From Streptomyces coacervatus (lineage in GTDB: Bacteria > Actinomycetota > Actinomycetes > Streptomycetales > Streptomycetaceae), in assembly GCF_029223485.1 (NCBI RefSeq), contig NZ_JARHTP010000031.1:1-64000 (forward strand): a DNA stretch of 64,000 bases. Reading direction: 5' to 3'. The notes under the pieces are model-generated. The model was not told the DNA's origin. It searched no databases and was given only the letters and a program-made list of their open reading frames with translations. This document shows positions 8,954-18,001 of this stretch, piece by piece. The translations under genes were made by a program, and so were the position numbers. How positions within the stretch are numbered: position 1 is the stretch's first letter; each line of letters opens with the position of its first letter.

Positions 8954-10066
8954 GTGAGTTCCCCAGATCCGCAGGTTCGCGCAGCGCGAAACGAGTCAAC
9001 CCCGTCGACGGTCCGCGGACCGGTCGTCGCGGTCACCGGTGCCGCGTCCGGCATCGGCGCGCTGCTCACCGAGCGGCTCGTCGCCTCGGACGAGATCAAG
9101 CAGGTCATCGCCATCGACGAGCGCCGCGGCGAGTGCGCGGGGGCGCAGTGGCACATCCTGGACGTACGGGATCCGGCCATCGCGGAAAAGCTGCGGGGCG
9201 CCGACGTGGTGGTGCATCTGGCGCTCGATCTGGATCTGGAGACCGACCCTGCCGCCCGTACGGCCTACAACGTACGGGGGACACAGACCGTGCTGACCGC
9301 TGCCGCCGCGGCCGGCATCCACCGGGTCGTGCTGTGCACGTCCGCGATGGTGTACGGGGCGCTGCCGGACAACGAGCTGCCGCTGTCCGAGGACGCGGAG
9401 CTGCGGGCCACGGCCGAGGCCACCGGGGTCGGGGACCTGCTGGAGATCGAGCGGCTCGCCCGGCGCGGCCCGCGGGCCCATCCCGGACTCAATGTCACCG
9501 TGGTGCGGCCCGCGGTCCTGGTGGGAGGCACGGACACCGCGCTGACCAGGTACTTCGAGTCGCCCCGGCTGCTCGTCGTGGCCGGGTCGCGGCCCGCCTG
9601 GCAGTTCTGCCACGTCGAGGATCTGTGCAGTGCCCTGGAGTACGCCGTCCTGGAGAAGGTCGACGGGGAACTCGCCGTGGGCTGCGACGGGTGGCTGGAA
9701 CAGGAGGAGGTCGAGGAGCTCAGCGGGATCCGGCGGATGGAGCTGCCGTCGGCGGTGGCCCTGGGGGCTGCGGCAAGGCTGCACCGGATCGGCCTGACGC
9801 CGTCTCCGGCCGGGGACCTGGCGTACACGATGTACCCCTGGGTGGTCAGCGGAAGCCGGCTGCACGACGCGGGATGGCGGCCCCAGTGGACCAACGAGGA
9901 AGTGCTCGCGGAGCTCCTGGAGGAGGTCTCGGGCAGGCACACGGTGGCCGGCCGGCGGCTGGGCCGCAAGGACGCGACGGCGGCCGGAGCCGCGGGCGCG
10001 ACGGTGGCGCTGCTGGGCGCGGCCGCCGTGGTGCGACGGGCACGCAAGGCCCGGCGCCGGATCTGA
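8954..10066 (+). CDS. SDR-family NAD-dependent epimerase/dehydratase
   Basis: The protein has about 370 residues, with a Rossmann start VAVTGAASGIGALLTERL and the extended-SDR features DVRDPAIAEKLRGADVVVHLA and NVRGTQTVLTAA. The usual YxxxK catalytic pair is not obvious (SAMVYGALPDNELPL is where Ser/Tyr would lie), so it may be an atypical member that does not epimerise sugars. The C terminus has a single hydrophobic segment (AAGATVALLGAAAVV) followed by RRARKARRR, suggesting a membrane-tethered tail. The GTG at 8954, with GGAG upstream, was chosen over ATG 8888 because the conserved region starts soon after. Confidence 0.75.
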   Translation: MSSPDPQVRAARNESTPSTVRGPVVAVTGAASGIGALLTERLVASDEIKQVIAIDERRGECAGAQWHILDVRDPAIAEKLRGADVVVHLALDLDLETDPAARTAYNVRGTQTVLTAAAAAGIHRVVLCTSAMVYGALPDNELPLSEDAELRATAEATGVGDLLEIERLARRGPRAHPGLNVTVVRPAVLVGGTDTALTRYFESPRLLVVAGSRPAWQFCHVEDLCSALEYAVLEKVDGELAVGCDGWLEQEEVEELSGIRRMELPSAVALGAAARLHRIGLTPSPAGDLAYTMYPWVVSGSRLHDAGWRPQWTNEEVLAELLEEVSGRHTVAGRRLGRKDATAAGAAGATVALLGAAAVVRRARKARRRI

Positions 10067-10160
10067 GAGCGAGCCCTGTAGGACACTCCAAGCCCGTACA
10101 CGCGCGTGCCGGGTGAAACGTCTATTCCGGGTTGTCAGTGGCGTGCGGCACGATGGACGC

Positions 10161-10622
10161 ATGGCACCCACCAACGACCATCCCGGCGAGCAGGCCGCGC
10201 AGGACCCCGTCAAGCTGATCGCCGTACGTGAGACCGCGCTCTCCCTGGACGAGGTCTTCAAGGCCGTCGGGGACGACGCCGCCGGGGGGACCGCACTGTT
10301 CGTGGGGACCGTGCGGAACCACGACGGGGGTGCCGATGTCGACCGGCTCGGCTATTCGTGCCACCCCAGTGCCGAGGCCGAGATGCGAAGGATCGCGGAG
10401 AAGGTCGTCGCCGACTATCCGGTGCGGGCTCTGGCCGCAGTCCACCGCATCGGTGAGCTGGGCGTCGGGGACCTCGCCGTGGTCGTCGCCGTTTCGTGTC
10501 CGCATCGGGGCGAGGCCTTCGAGGCCTGCCGGAAGCTGATCGACGATCTCAAGCACGAGGTGCCCATCTGGAAGCATCAGACCTTCTCCGATGGTACGGA
10601 GGAATGGGTGGGGGCCTGCTGA
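10161..10622 (+). CDS. moaE: molybdopterin synthase catalytic subunit MoaE
   Basis: The 153-residue protein matches MoaE, which with thiocarboxylated MoaD converts cyclic pyranopterin monophosphate to molybdopterin. Visible landmarks are GTALFVGTVRNHDGG, the AAVHRIGELGVGD loop, AVSCPHRGEAFEAC and the C-terminal VPIWKHQTFSDG, whose Lys belongs to the active site. No other moa gene is nearby, so it is unlinked from the main pathway genes. The ATG at 10161 is preferred to an upstream in-frame ATG at 10113 because MoaE homology starts just after it. Confidence 0.9.
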   Translation: MAPTNDHPGEQAAQDPVKLIAVRETALSLDEVFKAVGDDAAGGTALFVGTVRNHDGGADVDRLGYSCHPSAEAEMRRIAEKVVADYPVRALAAVHRIGELGVGDLAVVVAVSCPHRGEAFEACRKLIDDLKHEVPIWKHQTFSDGTEEWVGAC

Positions 10623-10741
10623 GCCCCTCCGCCTCCCCCGGGTTGCGTAACTGCACCCCTGGCGTCAGCGTTCTCAGTGTGGCTGGTTAATCTGCTGATC
10701 AGTCAGTTCTTGCGGTCGCTCATCGGGGTTGGGAGGTCGGC

Positions 10742-10906
10742 ATGGGGGCGCTCCTCTGGTTGTTGATTCCGTTGATGGCAGCGATCGGCGCCGGTCTGTG
10801 GGGCAGCTGGGCCAACCGGACCCGGAAGGTGCGCGGCGACGGGCCCGAACTCGACGGCTACGCCCGCTTCCGTGAGGCCATGGAGAAGCCCCACTCCGGT
10901 ACGTGA
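10742..10906 (+). CDS. small single-span membrane protein (54 aa)
   Basis: This 54-codon reading frame starts ATG with a good GGGAGG site 6 bases upstream. It encodes a hydrophobic segment (ALLWLLIPLMAAIGAGLWG, residues 3-21), then a basic patch (NRTRKVRG) and an acidic/aromatic tail (ELDGYARFREAMEK). The predicted topology is N-out with a cytoplasmic tail. It lies between moaE and the PDZ-Lon protease gene, both on the same strand, 57 bases before the latter. Function unknown. It resembles small conserved actinobacterial proteins, but I cannot name the family. Confidence 0.72.
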   Translation: MGALLWLLIPLMAAIGAGLWGSWANRTRKVRGDGPELDGYARFREAMEKPHSGT

Positions 10907-10962
10907 CATGACAGGGGTGGGGCTGACGGTGCGCTGACAGGACCTTCCCGTACTGTCTTGGC

Positions 10963-12057
10963 ATGCCACGCCGCACCGCGACGATGCTCGCCTCCACCCT
11001 GATGCTGATCGCGCTCCTGTGCGCGGGAGTGTTCATCCCCGTGCCGTACTCGGAGATGTCCCCGGGACCGACGGTGAACACGCTCGGGAACCACGACGGC
11101 GAGCCGGTGCTGCAGATCTCCGGACGCAAGACCTATGCGGCCGACGGGCACCTGAACATGACCACCGTGCGGGTGACCAGCGCCGACTACAAGATGAACC
11201 TCGTCGAGGCCGTCTACGGCTGGCTGGCCCACGACAGCAAGGTCGTGCCGCACGACACGCTCTACCCGGACGGCAAGACCGAGCAGCAGTCGACCCAGGA
11301 GAACGCCGAGGAGTTCAGCCAGTCCCAGGAGAGCGCCAAGGTCGCCGCCCTGAAGGAGCTCCGCATCCCGGTGAAGAGCTGGGTGATCGTCTCGACGGTG
11401 GTCAAGGGCTCCCCGGCGCAGGGCAGGCTGCACGCCGGAGATGTGATCAAGGCCGTCGACGGCACGGCCGTGAAGCAGCCGGCCGACGTCGCCAAGCTGG
11501 TCACCAAGCACAAGCCCGGCCAGGACGTCGTCTTCACGATCGTGCCCGCCAAGGAGCAGGCCGCCGCCGAGAAGAAGAACACCACGGCGACCAAGACCCA
11601 GAACATCACGATCAAGACCGCCACCTCCGACGACAGCGGCAAGAAGCGCGCCATCGTCGGGATCTCCGCGGGGACGGACCACACCTTCCCGTTCAGCATC
11701 GACATCAAGCTCGCCGACGTCGGCGGGCCGAGCGCCGGTCTGATGTTCGCGCTCGGCATCTACGACAAGCTCACCCCGGGCAACCTGACCGGCGGCAAGT
11801 TCGTGGCCGGCACCGGGACGATCGACGACAGCGGCAAGGTCGGCCCGATCGGCGGCATCGAGATGAAGACGGTGGGCGCACGCGACAAGGGCGCCCAGTA
11901 CTTCCTGACGCCCGCAGACAACTGCAAGGCCGCCGCCAAGGACACCCCCAGTGGGCTCACCCTGGTCAAGGTGAACACCATCGGCGACGCCCTCGGCGCG
12001 CTGAAGGACATCCGCACCGGCAAGACGTCCGACCTGCCGAAGTGCACGGCCAAGTAG
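10963..12057 (+). CDS. membrane-anchored PDZ-Lon (S16) protease, YlbL-like
   Basis: The 364-residue protein has an N-terminal membrane anchor (residues 7-26), a PDZ domain (about 138-198) and a C-terminal Lon-type proteolytic domain. The catalytic dyad is visible: Ser257 in GGPSAGLMFAL and Lys302 in GGIEMKTVGA. This YlbL/PDZ-S16 architecture is widespread in Gram-positives and acts on the extracytoplasmic side. Its substrates in Streptomyces are unknown. The start ATG at 10963 gives the expected signal anchor. The gene precedes the convergent PPA1309-like gene by 43 bases. Confidence 0.88.
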   Translation: MPRRTATMLASTLMLIALLCAGVFIPVPYSEMSPGPTVNTLGNHDGEPVLQISGRKTYAADGHLNMTTVRVTSADYKMNLVEAVYGWLAHDSKVVPHDTLYPDGKTEQQSTQENAEEFSQSQESAKVAALKELRIPVKSWVIVSTVVKGSPAQGRLHAGDVIKAVDGTAVKQPADVAKLVTKHKPGQDVVFTIVPAKEQAAAEKKNTTATKTQNITIKTATSDDSGKKRAIVGISAGTDHTFPFSIDIKLADVGGPSAGLMFALGIYDKLTPGNLTGGKFVAGTGTIDDSGKVGPIGGIEMKTVGARDKGAQYFLTPADNCKAAAKDTPSGLTLVKVNTIGDALGALKDIRTGKTSDLPKCTAK

Positions 12058-12100
12058 CCCCAAGGGCCACGCAGGGCTGCGCACGCGGGACCGGGAAGAA

Positions 12101-12643
12101 CTACTCCTCGAACGTCGCCGCCAGGGCCTCCGCCAGGCCCGGCACCAGTTCCGAGCCGGTGAGGACCTCGGTCGGCGCGTCCTTCTCGCGCAGCCGCAGC
12201 GCCGAGTCGCGTGCGCCGTCGCGCAGCACCGCCACCGTCATCCGGACCTCCTGACGGTCCGGGTGACCCGCCACCCACTTCGCCAGCTTGGCCTCGCTCA
12301 GCCCCTCGGGGACCTGAGCCTCGGCGGACGGCGGCAGCATCAGCCGCTCCACGGTGAGCGCGCAGCCGGCCACCGCGTCGGGCCAGGCGATCGTGGCGAG
12401 GAACTCGTCCAGCGGTTTGCCGGCCGGGATCTCGTCCTGCTCGACCGGAGTGAGACCGGTCGTCTCGGGCTCGTCCGCCAGGCCGAGCTGGGCGGCGAGG
12501 GCGGGTTCCTGGGTCCGCAGCCGAGCGGTGTCTACGAGGGCGAAGAGGCGGGCGGGCTGGTCCCAGCCGAGGCCGGAGGCGTACTCGTCGATCTCGAGTA
12601 CGGCCCGGGTGAGGGGGCTCGCTGCCATGGGAGTGTTGGACAT
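12101..12643 (-). CDS. PPA1309-like conserved actinobacterial protein
   Basis: The 180-residue soluble protein is conserved in actinobacteria next to UPF0182 and the PDZ-Lon protease (PPA1309-type family). Visible parts are PLTRAVLEIDEYASGLGWDQPARLFALVDT at the N terminus and IAWPDAVAGCALTVERL in the middle. No catalytic motif or membrane segment can be seen. The ATG at 12643 was chosen; the upstream open frame to 13105 is an overlap with the divergent UPF0182 gene. The role is unknown, and the conserved neighbourhood points to envelope or proteolysis functions only by association. Confidence 0.7.
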   Translation of the reverse strand: MSNTPMAASPLTRAVLEIDEYASGLGWDQPARLFALVDTARLRTQEPALAAQLGLADEPETTGLTPVEQDEIPAGKPLDEFLATIAWPDAVAGCALTVERLMLPPSAEAQVPEGLSEAKLAKWVAGHPDRQEVRMTVAVLRDGARDSALRLREKDAPTEVLTGSELVPGLAEALAATFEE

Positions 12644-12677
12644 GGTCACAATCCTGCCTCGTTCATGGCCGGAATCG

Positions 12678-12703
12678 GGAACCGAGTAAACGGTGAGTAA
12701 GTT
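12678..12703 (+). promoter_or_regulatory. candidate ECF (SigR-like) promoter upstream of UPF0182
   Basis: GGGAAC is followed by exactly 18 bases and then GTT (GGAAC 12678-12682, GTT 12701-12703), about 85 bases before the UPF0182 gene. It differs at one base from the SigR -35 consensus GGAAT. Confidence 0.4.
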
Positions 12704-12806
12704 GCATAGGTGTGGGCCCACGATCACGGGGGGCCACGGAAGGTCCACGAACACGCGGGCCTGACGAACCGACAGCGACTTCGAGGTGCGCACCTTGGCT
12801 TTCCAG

Positions 12807-15740
12807 ATGCCGGACCGCGGCGGAGGCCCGACGGGGCCACGGATCAGAGTGGGCCGCCCGTCCCGGCGCGTCCGGACCCTGCTCATGACACTGGGCGTCC
12901 TTGCCGTGCTCGGCATGGCGTTCACCATGTTCGCGGGCTTCTGGACGGACTGGCTCTGGTACCGCTCCGTGAAGTACTCGTCCGTCTTCACCACGACCCT
13001 GTGGACCAAGATCGGACTGTTCTTCGTCTTCGGTCTGCTGATGGCCCTCGCGGTCGGCTTCAACATCTGGCTCGCGCACCGGCTGCGGCCACCGCTGAGC
13101 GCCATGTCGATGGAACAGCAGAGCCTCGACCGCTACCGGATGGGCATCGCCCCGTACAAGACCTGGCTGTTGCTCGGGATCACCGCCCTGGTCGGTCTGA
13201 TCGCCGGCGCCTCGGCGTCCAGCCAGTGGCGCACCTGGCTGATGTGGGTCAACGGCGTGCCCTTCCACCAGAAGGACCCGCAGTTCCACCTCGACGTCTC
13301 CTTCTACGCCTTCGACCTGCCCTGGTACCGGTTCCTGCTCGGCTTCGGCTTCGCCGCCGCGATCCTCTCCCTGATCGCCGCCGCGCTCACCCACTACCTG
13401 TACGGCGGCCTCAGGATCACCTCCCCGGGCGCGCGCGCCACCTCCGCCGCGACCGGCCATCTGTCGGTGCTGCTCGGTGTCTTCGTCGCCCTGAAGGCGG
13501 TCGCGTACTGGCTCGACCGGTACGGCCTCGCCGTGAAGTCCAGCGACTTCAAGGCGACGGACAACTGGACCGGCCTCAGGTATGTCGACGCGAACGCCTA
13601 CCTGCCGGCGAAGACGATCCTGTTCTGCATCGCCGTCATCTGCGCGCTGCTTTTCTTCGCCACCCTGTGGCGCCGCACCTGGCAGCTGCCCGTGATCGGC
13701 TTCGGCCTGATGGTGCTCTCGGCGATCCTCATCGGCGGGCTGTACCCGGCGATCGTGCAGAAGTTCCAGGTCCAGCCCAACGAGCAGGCCAAGGAAGCGC
13801 CGTACGTCCAGAAGAACCTCAAGGCGACGCGTGAGGCGTACGGCATCGACGGCGCCAAGGTCAGCGACTACTCCGGGACGAGCAAGACCAAGGACAAGTC
13901 CACACTGCGCGACGACGTCGACTCCACGGCGAGCATCCGCATCCTGGACCCGAACATCGTCTCGCCCACGTTCCAGCAGCTCCAGCAGATCAGGAACTAC
14001 TACGCGTTCCCGACCAACCTGGACGTCGACCGCTACAGCAAGGACGGCAAGGACCAGGACACGGTCATCGGTCTGCGCGAGCTGAACCTCAACGGCATTC
14101 CCAAGAACAACTGGATCAACGACCACTTCCGCTACACCCACGGCTACGGAGTGGTCGCCGCCAAGGGCACCGAGACCCAGGACGGCCAGCCCGTCTTCAC
14201 CGAGTCCGATCTGCCGTCCACCGGTGACCTCGGGAAGTACCAGCAGCAGATCTACTACGGCGAGAAGACCACCGCGTACTCGATCGTCGGCGGTCCCCAG
14301 AAGGAGATCGACTACTCCGACGACAGCGGTGAGAAGACCACCAGCTACAAGGGCAAGAGCGGGGTCAACCTCGCCAACCCGATCAACCGGGCCGCGTACG
14401 CGGTGGCGTTCAACGAGCCGCAGATCCTCTACTCCGGTGCGATCGGCGAGGGTTCGCGAATCCTGTACAACCGCACGCCCAAGGAGCGCGTCGAGGCGGT
14501 GGCGCCTTGGCTGACCATCGACGGCGACGCCTATCCGGCAGTGGTCAACCACCGTATCCAGTGGATCGTCGACGCATACACGACCACGAACGGATACCCG
14601 TACGCCTCCCGTACGACCCTGGGCGATACGACGGCCGACTCGCTGACCGCCACCAACACCAACCGCGCGGTGGTGGCCCAGCAGAACCAGGTCAACTACA
14701 TCCGCAACTCGGTGAAGGCGACCGTCGACGCGTACACCGGCGAGGTCAAGCTCTACCAGTGGGACACCAAGGACCCGGTGCTGAAGACCTGGATGAAGGC
14801 GTTCCCGGGCACGGTGCAGCCGCGGACCGCCATCTCGAACGACCTGCTGGCCCATCTGCGCTACCCGCAGGACCTGTTCAAGGTGCAGCGCGAGCTCCTC
14901 ACCCGCTACCACGTCACGGACGCGCAGACCTTCCTCACCGGCAGCGAGGTGTGGCAGGTGCCGGACGACCCGACCAACAAGTCGGGCAACGCGGTGCCGC
15001 CGTACTACCTGAGCATGAAGATGCCCGACCAGGCCTCGCAGGCGTTCTCGCTGACGACGACCTTCACGCCCAACGGCCGGGACAACCTCAGCGCGTTCAT
15101 GGCGGTCGACGCCGATGCGAAGTCGAGCGACTACGGCAGGATCAGAGTCCTCAAACTGCCGACGAGCACGACGGTCGACGGACCCAAACAGGTCCAGAGC
15201 CAGCTCAACTCCGAGCAGGACATCGCCTCCGCGATCAAACTCCTCAAGGGCGGCGACTCCGACATCGAGTACGGCAACCTGCTGACCGTGCCGCTCGACG
15301 AGGGACTGCTCTATGTGGAGCCGGTCTACGTACGCGGTGGTGGACTCAAGTACCCGCTGATGCGCAAGGTGTTGGTGACCTACGGCGGCAAGACCGCCTT
15401 CGAGGACACCCTCGACCAGGCCCTCAACAAGGTCTTCGGAGCGGAGAGTTCGACCAACCCGCCGTCGGACGAGGGGACGACCAAGCCGCCGACGTCCAGT
15501 AATCCAACGGTCCAGCAGGCGCTGAACGACGCCCAGAAGGCGTTCGACGCGGGCCAGGAAGCCCTGAAGAAGAACGACTGGACGGCTTACGGCCAGGCGC
15601 AGAAGGACCTCGAGGCCGCGCTCAAGCGGGCCGAGGACGCGCAGGCCAAGGCCGACAGGACAAGCGGCGGCAGCGGCAACAAGAGCAGCAGCAGCCCCAG
15701 TCCGAGCGGCAGCCCCAGCAGTAGCTCCGGCAGCGGCTGA
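12807..15740 (+). CDS. UPF0182-family large membrane protein
   Basis: The protein has about 977 residues. The first roughly 320 residues contain seven or so hydrophobic segments (for example TLLMTLGVLAVLGMAFTMFA). A large hydrophilic, presumably extracytoplasmic region follows to about residue 900. The C-terminal tail is rich in Ser, Pro, Lys and Gln and includes an Ala/Lys coiled-coil-like stretch. This is the UPF0182 family, universal in actinobacteria and of unknown function. The ATG at 12807 begins MPDRGGGPTG, which fits the family; an in-frame GTG at 12786 would add seven residues and neither has a clear ribosome-binding site. The gene ends just before an initiator tRNA gene. Confidence 0.88.
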   Translation: MPDRGGGPTGPRIRVGRPSRRVRTLLMTLGVLAVLGMAFTMFAGFWTDWLWYRSVKYSSVFTTTLWTKIGLFFVFGLLMALAVGFNIWLAHRLRPPLSAMSMEQQSLDRYRMGIAPYKTWLLLGITALVGLIAGASASSQWRTWLMWVNGVPFHQKDPQFHLDVSFYAFDLPWYRFLLGFGFAAAILSLIAAALTHYLYGGLRITSPGARATSAATGHLSVLLGVFVALKAVAYWLDRYGLAVKSSDFKATDNWTGLRYVDANAYLPAKTILFCIAVICALLFFATLWRRTWQLPVIGFGLMVLSAILIGGLYPAIVQKFQVQPNEQAKEAPYVQKNLKATREAYGIDGAKVSDYSGTSKTKDKSTLRDDVDSTASIRILDPNIVSPTFQQLQQIRNYYAFPTNLDVDRYSKDGKDQDTVIGLRELNLNGIPKNNWINDHFRYTHGYGVVAAKGTETQDGQPVFTESDLPSTGDLGKYQQQIYYGEKTTAYSIVGGPQKEIDYSDDSGEKTTSYKGKSGVNLANPINRAAYAVAFNEPQILYSGAIGEGSRILYNRTPKERVEAVAPWLTIDGDAYPAVVNHRIQWIVDAYTTTNGYPYASRTTLGDTTADSLTATNTNRAVVAQQNQVNYIRNSVKATVDAYTGEVKLYQWDTKDPVLKTWMKAFPGTVQPRTAISNDLLAHLRYPQDLFKVQRELLTRYHVTDAQTFLTGSEVWQVPDDPTNKSGNAVPPYYLSMKMPDQASQAFSLTTTFTPNGRDNLSAFMAVDADAKSSDYGRIRVLKLPTSTTVDGPKQVQSQLNSEQDIASAIKLLKGGDSDIEYGNLLTVPLDEGLLYVEPVYVRGGGLKYPLMRKVLVTYGGKTAFEDTLDQALNKVFGAESSTNPPSDEGTTKPPTSSNPTVQQALNDAQKAFDAGQEALKKNDWTAYGQAQKDLEAALKRAEDAQAKADRTSGGSGNKSSSSPSPSGSPSSSSGSG

Positions 15741-15781
15741 TCATGCCCACCCCGCGTCGTGGTACGGTTGGCACACAACGA

Positions 15782-15855
15782 CGCGGGGTGGAGCAGCTCG
15801 GTAGCTCGCTGGGCTCATAACCCAGAGGTCGCAGGTTCAAATCCTGTCCCCGCTA
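15782..15855 (+). tRNA. initiator tRNA-fMet (CAU), copy 1
   Basis: The 74-nt cloverleaf has anticodon CAT in the loop CTCATAA. It has the initiator traits: an unpaired C1-T72 end and three G-C pairs (GGG/CCC) in the anticodon stem. CCA is not encoded. It is identical to the copy at 18002. Confidence 0.95.
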
Positions 15856-15862
15856 CTGAAGT

Positions 15863-15896
15863 CGAAGGCCCGGATCCAACAGGATCCGGGCCTTCG
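15863..15896 (+). terminator. terminator hairpin after tRNA-fMet copy 1
   Basis: A perfect 15-bp stem (15863-15877 with 15882-15896) around a 4-base loop lies 7 bases after the tRNA. Confidence 0.85.
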
Positions 15897-16059
15897 TGAT
15901 GTGCGAACGCATGTGCCGACCCAGGGGATGGACGTGCCGCTGTGGGGAGTTGGGAGAACTGTGTTTGACTTGTCTCTCTGTGGGCATGTCGACAAAACGC
16001 TGAAGTGACCTCACTGGCTGCGGTATACCAGGTGTACCCAGGTTGCAGGTGGTGCGACG

Positions 16060-17871
16060 ATGGACGTTATGGGGGACAAGGCAACTCTGTTCGAGACAGG
16101 GCGATTTGTGCAGCCTTCCGAACCGGGCGAAGCCGGGGAGGTGGCTGAGGAGGCCGTCGAGGAAGTTCGTCAGAGGCTCGCCGCCGAAGCCGGCGACGTC
16201 GAGGCGATGAGCGTCCTCGGGGCCATGCTGCTGCGCCGTGGTGATCTCGACGGAGCCGAGCCCCATCTGCGTGCTGCCACCGCCGCGGGAGACCGCGCCG
16301 CTGCCAACAACCTGGGAGTCCTTCTCCATCAGCGCGGATACGCCGACGACGCCGCCGGCTGGTGGCGGATCGCCGCCGTCGCCGGGTCCGCGGCGGCCGC
16401 GCACGCGCTGGGGCGTCATCACCGCGAGCGCGGGGACGAGCCCGCCGCCGAGTACTGGCTGCGGCAGTCCGCCGAGCAGGGCCATGCCCTGGGCGCCTAC
16501 GCGCTCGCCGATCTGCTGGAGCACCGCGGGGACACCGGCGCCGAGGACTGGATGCGGGCCGCCGCGGAGCGAGGCCACCGAGAGGCCGCTTACCGGCTGG
16601 CGCGTGCCCTTGATCGCAAGGCGGCATGTCAGGGCGAGGACGGGGGTGACAACGGTGTCGAGCTGCTGGCTCAGGCCGAGCAGTTCTACCGGCAGGCCGC
16701 CGCGCGCGGTCACCGGCGGGCCGCGCTGCACCTCGGCGCGATCCTGGAGAGGCGCGGTGAGCTCAAGGAGGCCGGGCGCTGGTATCTGACGTCCGCGAAG
16801 GACGGAGAGGCGCGGGCCGCCTGCGCGCTCGGGTTCCTGCTGAGGGACGCCGGGGACACCGAGAGCGCCGCCGTGTGGTGGCTCAGGGCCGCGCAGGACG
16901 GGGACGGCAACGCGGCCAACGCGCTGGGCGCGCTGCATGCCGAGCGCGGGGAGACGCAGACCGCCGAGCGCTGGTACCGGGCGGCGATGGACGCCGGGGA
17001 CGACAACGGCGCGTACAACCTCGGGCTGCTCTGCGCCGAGCAGGGGCGCACCGCGCAGGCCGAGCAGTGGTACCGCCGGGCCGCGTACGCCGGGCACCGG
17101 GAGGCGGCGAACGCGCTGGCGATCCTGCTGCTGCAGGGCGGCGACACGACCGGCGCCGAGCCGTGGTTCTCCAAGGCTGCGGAGGCCGGGAGCGTGGATG
17201 CCGCATTCAACCTGGGGATCCTCCACGCCGGGCGGAGCGAGGACGACGTCGCGCTGCGCTGGTACGAGCGTGCCGCGGCCGCCGGGCACACGGAGGCGGC
17301 GCTGCAGGTCGGCATGGCACGGCTGCGGGACGGGGACGAGCGGGCGGCGGAGCGGCATCTGCGCTGCGCGGCCGGAGGCGGCAGCGCGGAGGCCGCGTAC
17401 CGACTGGCGACCGTACTGGACGCCCGGCGGCCGCCCGCGCCCGCGCATGAGCTCGGGGAGTCCGTGCACGAGAAGACCGAGTGCGAGGAGTGGTACGAGC
17501 GCGCGGCTTCCCAGGGACACCGGCGGGCGCAGGTGCGGGTCGGGATGATGGCCGCGGCCCGGGGGGACGTGGTGGACGCGGCCCGCTGGTACCGGGAGGC
17601 CGCCGAGGCCGGGTCCCGCAACGGCGCCTTCAATCTCGGGCTGCTGCTGGCCCGGGAGGGGAGCGAGCCGGAGGCGGCGGTGTGGTGGACGCGGGCCGCC
17701 GATGCGGGGCACGGCCGGGCCGCGCTGCGGCTGGCCCTGGTCTACGCGCGTCGGGGTGAGCTGGCGGAAGGGCAGCGATGGGCGGACCGGGCGGTGAAGC
17801 TGGGGCCGGCGGAGGTGTCGGAGCGGGCCGCCCGCCTGCGGGATGCTCTGCGGGAGGAGCTGTCGGCCTAG
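16060..17871 (+). CDS. Sel1/TPR-repeat protein
   Basis: The 603-residue protein is built almost entirely from about fifteen Sel1-like/TPR helical repeats of 34-36 residues. Recurrent patterns are AxxxLGxLxxxRGDxxxAExWYRxAAxAG, with many W-Y-R-R-A-A motifs. No enzymatic domain, signal peptide or membrane span is visible, so it is probably a cytosolic scaffold for protein-protein contacts. Its gene stands alone between two identical initiator tRNA genes. The ATG at 16060 follows GGTGG; ATG 16069 is a close alternative. Sel1 proteins often bridge signalling partners, but nothing here identifies one. Confidence 0.85.
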   Translation: MDVMGDKATLFETGRFVQPSEPGEAGEVAEEAVEEVRQRLAAEAGDVEAMSVLGAMLLRRGDLDGAEPHLRAATAAGDRAAANNLGVLLHQRGYADDAAGWWRIAAVAGSAAAAHALGRHHRERGDEPAAEYWLRQSAEQGHALGAYALADLLEHRGDTGAEDWMRAAAERGHREAAYRLARALDRKAACQGEDGGDNGVELLAQAEQFYRQAAARGHRRAALHLGAILERRGELKEAGRWYLTSAKDGEARAACALGFLLRDAGDTESAAVWWLRAAQDGDGNAANALGALHAERGETQTAERWYRAAMDAGDDNGAYNLGLLCAEQGRTAQAEQWYRRAAYAGHREAANALAILLLQGGDTTGAEPWFSKAAEAGSVDAAFNLGILHAGRSEDDVALRWYERAAAAGHTEAALQVGMARLRDGDERAAERHLRCAAGGGSAEAAYRLATVLDARRPPAPAHELGESVHEKTECEEWYERAASQGHRRAQVRVGMMAAARGDVVDAARWYREAAEAGSRNGAFNLGLLLAREGSEPEAAVWWTRAADAGHGRAALRLALVYARRGELAEGQRWADRAVKLGPAEVSERAARLRDALREELSA

Positions 17872-17897
17872 CGGTGCCCGGCGCTGGGACGACCGCC

Positions 17898-17916
17898 CTG
17901 GGGGCTGCGCCCCCAG
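17898..17916. repeat. GC-rich hairpin downstream of the Sel1 gene
   Basis: A 7-8 bp stem (CTGGGGG with CCCCCAG) encloses TGC, 27 bases after the Sel1 stop. It is the kind of short palindrome often seen between Streptomyces genes and may act as its terminator. Confidence 0.55.
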
Positions 17917-18001
17917 CCCCCCTTCGGCCTGAACGGCCTCGTCCTCAAAACAAAGCGATTTGCCTTTGTCGTCGCTGCTGACGTAACGTTGCGTTCACCG
18001 A

